Shown: positions 50,582-61,165 of the stretch, one piece after another
How the letters are laid out: every line of letters begins with the position of its first letter
Numbering within the stretch: the first letter of the stretch is position 1
Source: Antedon bifida
Lineage: Eukaryota > Echinodermata > Crinoidea > Comatulida > Antedonidae
Reading direction: 5' to 3'
Length of the DNA stretch: 64,000 bases
Assembly: GCA_963402885.1 (NCBI GenBank)
Contig: OY727094.1
Location: forward strand, 32,676,501-32,740,500
Made by a program: the position numbers and the translations under genes
The notes under the pieces: generated by a model
Seen by the model: only the letters and a program-made list of their open reading frames with translations
What the model was told of the DNA's origin: nothing
Database searches by the model: none

Positions 50582-53500
50582 TCAGTGAAAACTAGGATGA
50601 AAAAATGCAATATTTCTTATTGCACACATTTCAGACACGTGACGAATGTCGTCAGCTGATAGATTGCAATGCCACATGTAAAGCCCCACCAGCTTAGGAC
50701 ACATAATGAGAAATGAAGAAAATGTATTAACATCAATGTTGTGAAGTTTACCAGAGATACCGAGATCACGTAATGCTAATTGAACTTGTTTGAGAGAACA
50801 TTCTGATACAAAGTCATTAAATACATCACGTGATAGATTCCCAATCCCAATACCGCCACATTTATCGTCAATGCCTAAAATGTGTGCAATAACTCTTCCC
50901 TTTCGCTCCAATGCCATCTTATGACAAAAGTTATGGACACTATACTCATCATATTGCATACAATACAATTGCATAATTAGACGTATGAAATGCCCGTCAC
51001 ATTGTACACCTGGACTAATGTAATCAATAAACATTCTTATGGAGGTAGATATATCATCCAAATGATTATTAATTTCTAAATCTTTGCTTGTCATGTAATT
51101 AATTAATTCATTTACCACATCATCTTTATGTTCTTTTTTAACAATGTTTAAATATCTCAACAGATAGCGATATGTTGACAAACTATTTGTAACCCAGTGC
51201 TTGAGGAAACCGCCAGCTTTATCACCAAGGAAACCAATTGCAAACTCTCTCGCTCTGTATAAATGCCAACTCTCTCGTATCACCTTCCACTCATTATCAT
51301 CCAATGGTGTAAGTAATGTTCGTACATCTGAGCACTCATTCTCAATACCTTTACTTTCACATAATTTGCACAAGTAAAATCCTACCAATGACTCTACTAT
51401 CAATTTGTGAGGAGGCATATAAATGTTATCAAAATTCGATTTTAAAATCGGTGCTTCTTCGTAAACAAATCCAAGTTTCACGGAAATATCAACCAAATCT
51501 TTATTCGTATGTTTAGCATTCAAATCTTTCATGTTTATTGAGAGTTGATTTACTTTCAAGCTATCATACATACATTTTCCTAGCAATATTATAGCATTTA
51601 CGTATTTTGCTGGTGTGTCTTCAAATTTAGAAAGCTTTGCGAATTGTTTTTGTTTGTTGAACTGATTTAAAATATTACGAAATATTTCTTTAAAAAGTTC
51701 AGCTTTATCTGTAGGAAGGATTTGACTGTCTTGCCATAGCAAACAGATTGAAAAAAGCAGCATGGGATTTTTGCACATTGAATATACGTCTTCATGTTTA
51801 CGTGTTCGCGAAGACCCATCGTCTTTGAAAATATCTAATTCCTTTCTAAGGGAATTTCCCAATTGTGGTTTTCCAAAAAACTCAAAATGTTTGTCAATAT
51901 ACTTTCCTATGCTCTGTTTATTAAATCCCTTAACCCTTACATGTACGTTACTCTCTCTTACGAATTCATCTATGTTTTCAGATCGTGAAGTAAGTATCAC
52001 GGTACTTTCTTCTAGGTTGTTCTTGTTGAACAGACTAATTGCGCTTCGATTATTAAATCTCAATTCGTCTAACCCATCTAGTAGCAGTACAACTTTGTCG
52101 TCATGTTTGTTTATGAATTTCTTAATTAACCGTGGATCATCTGGGAGATCTGTTTTTAAATTAAAATCTTCCATATCCAGTTGCTTTACAATGAGATCGG
52201 AAATGTTATCATCTTTGTCTAAATCCCGTACACTTAAAAGAAATACAATTTTACCTTCAAACGGTTTAATTGATTGAGTAGCCGTAGCCCGGGCCGTAGC
52301 CCAGTTGTATGATAAATGCCTTAATAAGGTAGTTTTACCTATCCCACCCTCTCCATCAATAAGAGCTCTACATCCAGGTTTGGAGCTGATAACATCTACC
52401 ACTTCTTTTAATGTTGTTGGTTTGCAGCCTTCATTCTTGTCACCTTCTTTCAGTAGTTCCAAATCAGTAAACATCTGTGAAATGTCAACATTGTATCTAT
52501 CACGCATTGTTGCTGGTGTAAATCTACTGGCCTGTCTACACAATTTCTCTTGTCTTTGAAGCAGATATTCTTCAATCTTGTCTAGATGCGAAGAAAAATG
52601 ACAAAAACAATATTTAGTAAAATAAATTTATTTTATTTAATAATGGCATTGTAATTTCTAGTACTGTAATACAATAAGTAGTGCTGTGGCCGCGCCGAAG
52701 TAGTAAACCAAATAAATAATATAGAGGGCGACAAACATAATTTATTATCAATCAGAAAGAAAACTCTGTTAAACGACTGGTGGTCGCCAGCAAATCGTAA
52801 CAACCGATAAATGTAGAGCAATCCACCGCTTAAACCTCCAGCTGTCCATAGCAACTACATTAGCTATGAGGCAATTTTGTTACTCCAATAACTACAGTAG
52901 ATGGTGTTTTGTTTTTGTTTTTTTATTTACTACATAAGATGTTGATGTTTCAATATTAGTAGCTAGCTGGAGGTTTTTAAAGCTGATTTTTCCGACGACA
53001 TTAGCGTTGTAACACGATAGGTAGGTGAAATAAAAAATGTGTTGTACAGTAGTATAACAAATTAAAGATTTGTCAGGCATCTCAAAGTGATAGTTTTGAC
53101 ATTTCATTTAATAGGGAAGTTAAGTTAAAATTTTAAATAAATTTGCTTTATTCAGAAATACGCGTGTACGAATTAATTTAATTTAAAACCTTGCCATTTA
53201 TCCTAAATTAAAATTAACTGGTTTGCAATATTAAATTTAATTGATTTTGCGCATTTTATTCTTTGTTATTTCGTGAACAGAGTTAAATGATACACGACCC
53301 AGGGTATGACATGTTTTTTTTAAAATACCATATGCATGTATCTTATTAAGTTTAAAGGCTATTTGTTACGTAAGATGTTTATGATTTATTTACATTTATT
53401 TATGATTATCCACAATGTCATGCAAAATGGTATATATACAATTGTGCATTTAAAGTCTTTTATTTCAAATTAATTATGATTAAATGAGCAAAATTAAAGT

Positions 53501-56500
53501 AAGACGATGTGATTTGATTATTCATTCAATTTTTAATTTAAAGCTAGGTATTTCTGTGTAAAGGTATAATGTGTGTAATATGAGTCTTTATACTTATTAT
53601 GATGTTAACAACATTTCATTTTTAAAATGAGAAGCTTCCTATAATTGTTTATCGTTGTTCAAAATGATTTTGTTTAAATATTATTCTGAAAGCAATTCTA
53701 ACCTGTTTCTGATTTAACCTCTTTTCGAATTCCTTGTTCATTATGCCTACTACTGGTCGCCACTTGCCCTGTTTTAATAATCACATAATAAAAAAAAATG
53801 AAATAATTATACCTGTACTACCAAAAAAATTGAGAGAAAAATTATACGGTACATTATTAGTAACTCACCTGTTTCTGATTTAACCTCTTTTCGAATTCCT
53901 TGTTCATTGTGCCTACTACTGGTCGCCACTTGCCCTGTTTTAATAATCACATAATAAAAAAAAAATTAAATAATTATACCTGTTCTACCAAAAAAATTGA
54001 GAGAAAAATTATACGGTACATTATTAGTAACTCACCTGACATTTTATTTTCAAATAATTATGATTAAATGAGCAAAATTGAGATGTGATTTTATTTAATA
54101 AACTTTATTTAAAAATAAATTATATATCTATCTAAATCCATCAAACAATTACTTTTTACTTAGTGTACTTTCTAAATAGGAAATCTTGTGTGTACAATTA
54201 TTGCATTTAAATACCATATTATTATGTTAATGCATAACTGAAGTAACTCACTTGAATCTGATTTTTTCAAGCCCAATCTTTCGAGAACGATAACAAACCA
54301 AGATTTTCTGTTTCGTCGTGAGGCGGAGTCATATTCTCTTCGCTTTCCTTGTTCAAGTTCTTTAAGAGACGTCGACACTTCCTCATCTGTTAAGGAAATA
54401 TAACTAGTTCTATCTTTTCTGAATATATTTTATTTGGGAAAACATTATTGATTAAAAATATAACTTAATTCATTCAGCAGTATTTTTTACCAACCATGAA
54501 TTTAATCATGTTAACCATTTGTTTGATATTTTTTTTGCAGAGCTAGATAATCTCATGTTGTTAATGCATTAAGACTTTTCTTTATTGTTACAGATAATGT
54601 AGTATTATATATATATATTTTGTCGTTTTTGGGCCCGTCCCACTTTTATTGCCATATAATATATTTTAACTTACTTAGATGACGTAATGTCGGTCTATCT
54701 CTTACTCTTTGTAGTAGAATAGTTAATGAAATTTTGCCTTTTTTCCATTGAATTATAGTATAATCGGAATTATAGAGGGCGGCAAATTTAATCCATCGGA
54801 AGGACCGTGTCGAAAATATGCTCAACAGTGGGCAGCAAACAGATAAATAAACTTATCATTAAAAAGGATTTTATTTTCAATATATTCTGACAGTTTTTGT
54901 AACTGAAGCCACTAACCTGTTTCTGATTTAACTTCTTTTCGCACTCCTTTTTCTTCATTACTACTGGTCGCCCCTTGATCTGAATCTAAATTACAATGAT
55001 ATTCTACCTCTTAAAAAATATCAATTATTTTGAACATTCATTAAATTTAACATGTTTCATTGTGTAGGCCTATACAAAATATAATAATAAAACTATTTAT
55101 GTTTTAAGAAACTACTTGAATTTCATTATAAATATCGCCAGGGAAAGAAATACCATGTTCAAATTGTTAATAAAATGGAATACTAGTAATGTCATGCAGA
55201 TAAAGATTGTGTAGTGTAGGGAAATGTGAACATCAAACAATTAATTTAGTGTACTTTCTAAATAGGAAATCTTGTGTGTACAATTATTGCATTTAAATAC
55301 CATATTATTATGTTAATGCATAATAACTGAAGTAACTCACTTGAATCTGATTTTATCAAACCCAATCTTTTGAAAAAAGTAACAAAGCAAGATTTTCTTG
55401 ATAATATCATGATTGTTGTAATGCATAAGAATGTTTTATTGTTACAGAAACTTCGTTTTTCCATTGATTGTAGTATACGCGGAATTATAGAGGGCGGCAA
55501 ACACAATTTTTAATCCATCAGGGGTTGTCTAAATATGCTCAACAGAGGGCAGCAAACAGAAAAATAAACATTTTCAGAGAGCCGTACACCGTTCAATTCA
55601 ATTTCAATTTTAGAAGTTTTAGTGTATTAAAATACTAATAAAACATAAATATTTACTCTGAAAATCTAACTTTTTAGTAGACCTAATTTTATTTGTATTT
55701 AGTAAACAAACTTTGCAATACGGATTAGAATTAAGCTTATTGGATCTCAAAGAATAATAATATGTGTAATATGAGTCTTACTTATTATGATGTTAACAAC
55801 ATTTCGTTTTTAAAACAATGAACCTTCCTAATTATTATAGCGTTCTACATGTGGTCAGGATTGGAGTTAAACATCAAAAAGAATTTTGTTTAAATATTAT
55901 TATTATGAAGCAACTAACCTGTTTCTGATTTACCCTCTTTTTGCATTCCTTGTTCTTCATTACTACTGGTTGCCACTTGCCCTGTTTTAATAATAGAATA
56001 ATAATAATAAGAACAAAAAAAAATAGAAATATTTATTTTACTTAAAAAACTACCGATTGAGAGCAAAATTATACTTATTAGTAACTAACCTGTTTCTGAT
56101 TTAACTCCTTTTCGCATTCCTTGTTCTTCATTACTACTGGTTGCCACTTGACCTGTTTTAGTAATCAAATAATAAGAAAAAAATTAAAAAAAAAATTATT
56201 ATTATTCTACCTAAAAACTACCGATTGAGAGCAAAATTATACGGTACATTATTAGTAACTAACCTGTTTCTGATTTAACTCCTTTTCGCATTCCTTGTTC
56301 TTCATTACTACTGGTTGCCACTTGACCTGTTTTAGTAATCAAATAATAAGAAAAAAATAAAAAAAAAAAAATATTATTATTCTACCTAAAAACTACCGAT
56401 TGAGAGCAAAATTATACGGTACATTATTAGTAACTAACCTGTTTCTGATTTAACTTCTTTTGACATTCCTTGTTCTTCATTACTACTGGTCGCCACTTGC

Positions 56501-59500
56501 CCTGTTTTAATAAATGACAAAAATCTAAATGATATTCTATATTTCTTTAAAAAAATTTCAATTGGGAGCATTAATTCAACATGAATATGTTTCATTATGT
56601 ATAAGAAACTAACATAACAAAACAGAGATATATCATGTTCATTAAAGGACAATAGACAGATATTGTCATCCCGTATGTTTAAAACACCATATATACATAG
56701 AATACATTCATTCTTGGCATTATTTATAATTCGTTTTTGGGGAATAAGAACAAGGCCATATACATGGCTGCAGTCGCGTGCTCAAGTTACTGTGTTTACC
56801 GACCGACCAACCGACCGACATAGTGAGCTGTAGAGTCGCGATGAACGCGACTAAAAATGTACATTCTTATCTTTTCGATCGGTTGAACTCTACTTCCGGT
56901 TCATATACTGACATCATATTACTAATTAATTAGCTACGTCACGAAAGCGACACTCGCTAGCGCTCTACCACCACGATGTGCGGTCATAGTTGTTATTTCT
57001 GGCATTATTATGCTTTTTGGCATTTTGAAGGCCCACGGCATCTGGCATAATGCCGCGGCATTATTTAGCCGTTTTTAGCATAGTCTGGCATAATTTTGTG
57101 TTTTGTGCCCTATTTTTCAAAATGTTCTTACCTCAGCCCCAGTGACCATGGTGAGGCTGAGGTCTTGAAGACATTAACATATTTTTATGCTGTTTTCGTA
57201 CATATATAGCTCAAAAATTCTAAATTTCCATGGCTGTAACAGGTTTTTTTTTTGGAGGGAAATTTAGACATTCAACCATTTGTGGCGCTGTTTAGGGCCA
57301 CATTTTTGGGATTAGGCATTATTTTTCCCAATCTGGCATTATTTGAGACAGGCGCGGCTACGGTATGGCATAATTTAAATTTTATCGCGGGCAACGCTGG
57401 CCCTACAGGAGCAATATACATTACACAGTATACATTCAATGTTTTTGCAGAGGGCATAAAAAACAGAAAAAAGTGTAGACTGTAATGACAAAACAAAATT
57501 ATTATACTAAAGAAATTATTTGTAATATTAAAATTAGCAAATTAATTGGTAATTGTTTTTTTACACTCTCTCTAATAGAATACGTTTTTAATTGGTTTGA
57601 ATTAAAATAATACAGGATACATTCTGAATTTTAAAATGATAAACTATGCCGAAAGGAAACAGTGTTAATTATGTTATACTAAAATATCATACAGTACCTG
57701 TTTTTGACTCAACAGATGCATCTGATTCTTCTTCAATAAATGTATCTGATTGAGCTAAAATTAAATATAAAACAGACATGTATGAATGTGTTAAACAATT
57801 TTAGTTTGTGTAGAAATGTTATGCAAATGAATCAAACTACCATCATTTTCATAAATGTATACTTTAAGGTTTTTAAAAGTATAAAACAGAAAGTAATCTA
57901 GCAAAATACAATTTGTTGCAAGATCAAAAAATATTTGTATTCACATTTATAAAATCAGCAAGTCAATTTTCATGAATATTTTAAAAATACAATTACAACA
58001 AAATGAAAATTACAAATGTGTCATATAAATTATATAATACAATACCACAATAGTTCTTGTTTTCAACAACACACTAATAGAGATAGTGATACAATATTAT
58101 ACAAATTTTGTTTACCGTTTTCTTTTAGCACACAGAGCGCCTTGTGATATTCAATTTCATCAATGTGTGTGATCCATTCCTCTTGAAACAATTTCTGCTG
58201 ATTTTCCTCTGCCACTAATATTTCAGCTAAGTCTTTCAAAAGTTGTCCACTATCATGGATTTCATGTAAATTTATCAGCGCATATTTATCAATGGTAGAT
58301 AAGTGGAAGACTATACATCCGTCTGTTATGAGGGTTAATGTTATACCAATCTGATTGTAGTAGTTAACAAGCTTTTGTAGTTTACCCTTAAATACCGATG
58401 CATCATTACACTTCAGCTTGCCTCTATGTTTGTAAAGAAGATCTAAAATCTCAACAGGATTTTTACTTTGGTGGCCTCGTTTGCGTTTCAGAGTTAAGCG
58501 TAATTGAGCCTCTTTAATAATAATAGAAAAATGCATTAATGGCTGAAAAAGACATATTTAGAACATTTACAATTTATCACAGTTCAATCATTATTTAGCA
58601 ATGACTATAAATTCAAGAGTTGAATTTCGTTGAAAACCTTTGGCCTAAAATCTTAATTAATTCAGTAAATATTTTGTAAATATTATGTCTTGTTGTAGCA
58701 AATATTTAAAATTTGTATGCTACACAAAAGAGCAAAATTATAGGCCTGCGGTAAATTATTAGTAACTAACTTTTTTCTGATTTAACTTCTTTTGGCATTC
58801 CTTGTTCTTCATTACTACTGGTCGCCACTTGCCCTGTTTTAATAAATGACGACAAAATCTAATGATATTCTATACCTCTTTTTAAAAATGTGAATTGGGA
58901 GCATTAATTCAACACGAAATATGTTTCATTATGTTAAGAAACTAACATAACAAAACAGATATATTTATGTTATAACATAACTCTATGGATGTAATTTTGT
59001 TATATAATGTTTGTGGTACAATTTGTTATAACGCTTCGCACTAACTTACCTTCAGTCGGAGTTTTCACTCTTGATTCCAGTCCAATCTTTCTTAGATCGT
59101 TAATAAACTCTTCTTTTCTTTCTTTACAAAGTATGTTTCTGTTCTCCAAATCCCAAATCATACTCCAAGCATCTTCATAATTCTTTAACGCACTGCCATT
59201 GTACAGAGCATCAATTTTGTCAATTTCTTCTTTGGTCAGTGCATTTCCTAAATTGACAATCCAGTGTCGATATGGGGTGAAATGTGTAATCTTGATTTCT
59301 TGAACATCGAGAACAGATTGTTGGAGAACTTTGATGACACCAAACGTTTGAGTTATTTTGATTGTTTCGTAAAGTAAGGATAGCCCGCTCGAACTCAAAT
59401 ATCCTGATTTAATTAATTGATGCAGTAAGTTTATCGTTTTACGTGCTTTATCTATGTCCGCTACTACAATTAAATCTCGGTATAAAACTTTCAGCTGTCG

Positions 59501-59659
59501 AAAGAGGTTGTGGTCATCATACCAAGTCGAAACGTTCACTAAATCCACATTAAAATCTACAAAACAGTGAAAAAAAACAATTTGTAAACTAGATATTTTA
59601 AACTTACCGTTACTCAATTGAACAAAAGCAATCTGTAATTGTTCGTTACCTGTTGCCAT
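50582..59659 (-). CDS. NACHT-domain receptor with DED-like module (NLR-like, gene B)
   Basis: Model of 14 exons, 3615 nt (1204 aa): 59650-59659, 59050-59556, 58771-58833, 58116-58511, 57698-57754, 56439-56501, 56264-56326, 56090-56152, 55919-55981, 54917-54979, 54252-54386, 53869-53934, 53703-53768, 50582-52581. All junctions are phase 1. The first exon has an alternative donor at 59608 (52 nt, MATGNEQLQIAFVQLSN), also phase 1. The 507-nt exon is DED-like (LLYETIKITQTFGVIKVLQQ, EEFINDLRKIGLESRV). The 396-nt exon, absent from gene A, encodes a mixed alpha/beta segment (IGITLTLITDGCIVFHLSTI, DKYALINLHEIHDSGQLLKD) of unknown type. The NACHT exon has GEGGIGKTTLLRHL, VVLLLDGLDELR and STVILTSRSEN. 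Compared with gene A it has an ARATATQ insertion after Walker A and a divergent KDDGSSRTRKHEDVY segment. It is probably a cytosolic sensor. The splicing order is inferred. Confidence 0.8.
53703..58833 (-). repeat. Cassette-exon array of NACHT gene B (eight copies)
   Basis: Eight related symmetric exons: 53703-53768 and 53869-53934 (66 nt), 54917-54979, 55919-55981, 56090-56152, 56264-56326, 56439-56501 and 58771-58833 (63 nt each). Four of them (55919-56501) are spaced every 171-175 bp, so exon and intron were copied together. Consensus peptide: QVATSSNEEQGM.KEVKSETG. The 58771 copy has a weaker end (TCAGAAAAAA before gttag). A truncated 3' half of the basic cassette (KSDSS type) remains at about 55341-55398. 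Confidence 0.88.
56660..57660. repeat. Composite repeat in a NACHT gene B intron
   Basis: 56750-56860 contains GGCTGCAGTCGCGTGC, an ACCGACCGACC run and GAGTCGCGATGAACGCGACT, an inverted pair of CGCGACT/AGTCGCG boxes. 56995-57380 is filled with GGCATTATT and GGCATAAT words in both orientations (for example CTGGCATAATGCCGCGGCAT). An ORF at 57252-57485 is a by-product of this sequence. Absent from the equivalent place in gene A. Confidence 0.55.
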
Positions 59660-61150
59660 GTTGTCAATTTTCTGTCTTCATTTCTGAAAAATATAAATGT
59701 TATATTTAGGATAAATGACGTCACGTTCGGAATGGACAATCCTGCTTGTTTTTCAAAGTATGACTTTTCGTTTCAATAACTTAGGCTCTATTACAATCAA
59801 GCGTTATAAAATGTATTGCTAATCGGAATGTCATCGGGTGACGTCATACTGTACCTAAGCCTATTTAAAAGATATGAAAGAGCGAGAGAACTGGGAGGGT
59901 ACACTCTTTATTTATGAATACAATATAAAAATATGCTATTGGGATAATCAAATCATTTAAGTTAAATTTTTTCATTTATTTATTTTATTAATATTTTGTT
60001 GGTAGAATTTTAAAGGACCCTGAACATGAACTGCTGCCGGCTAGATGGGCTACTAGATAACAACATTTCACAATCAGGTAAAATATACCTGTTTTACATT
60101 GTGCTCCTGCAGTCTACGCCTTAATCGCATCTATCCATCAACGAATGCGCTGTAACTATAAGAACCAATGCAAGTAATACACTAATGGTACTATTATTAT
60201 TTGAATTTTTATATGCTACTCACAGTTTTTAACGGTGACGTCTGTTAAAGCTTCATCCGCTATCTGGTAGGGACGGTGACGTCATCTGATAGAGTGAACA
60301 TTTTTCCTTAACTCAATCGTCTATATTCCCAGTTTTGCTTTATTCTTTACAGTTTCTACTGATTGGACAATGATAATGCAGTGTACCACTCATGCGGCGA
60401 TGATGTTCACTTTCGGTGTTGAGTCCCACTATTTAGTCAAAGCAAAACTATGTTTCGTCTGTAGTTAAATGATGAGCAACAGCAGGTATTGTCATGAAAG
60501 CTGAGGAACGAATGAGCTAAATCACGAGGTATATCCAGGTATATAGATACACAAGGCGTTGTGCTGGTTACGAGCAAAATATGACCAAAGGTTACATTTA
60601 TACCTGACGTGATATTGTTTGAATAAAATAGATAATCACTGAATAAATAACATGTTATCTTTTAGTAGGCCAAATGCACCATTGTATGACTGGGGCTTGC
60701 ACGTAGTCAGTTCTATTGATCCCCCACTTCTGTCCCATCACACAATCACAACTACAGTATATTCCTGGTGTTAGACTCAATTTGTTAAAGTTTTACTTAT
60801 TTTGAAGTTTCTGTTAAAAATATCCAAATTTGTATTAATTTTGTCTGCAAAACATTGTAACAAAAGTAATAATGTAGATTGTTGTACAATAGATATATAT
60901 TACTCGTACAGAACGATGCATTTAATTTACTCTACTTCGAGAAAAGAAGACTTTTAATTAACAAACTAGAATTTAATTCGTCACTTTGACGAATTATAGG
61001 TGATCATTTTTATCATTTTACCGAAATAATTTTTTTGCACGTACGTTAACATACGATCAGAAAATGTTGATTTATGCCATCCTATTATACGCTTTAGTGC
61101 TGAGTTGTGCCTATTATATGCCATATACAATATGTACAGTATATAATGTA
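59660..61150. other. Upstream flank of NACHT gene B, no gene seen
   Basis: It holds the presumed 5' UTR and promoter of gene B. The first 30 bp upstream of the ATG (TGTCTTCATTTCTGAAAAATA) match gene A, so part of the promoter was duplicated. Beyond about 59.75 kb the homology stops. A perfect AATTCGTCACTTTGACGAATT palindrome lies near 60975, and a related one (AACTCGTCACTTTGACGAGTT) near 62479. No open frame is convincing. Confidence 0.45.
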
Positions 61151-61165
61151 TCTATATACAGTGTA

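Noticed and set aside
57252..57485. 77-codon ORF resembling a hydrophobic protein
   Set aside because: It lies inside the GGCATTATT-rich repeat, has no counterpart in gene A and no splice context.
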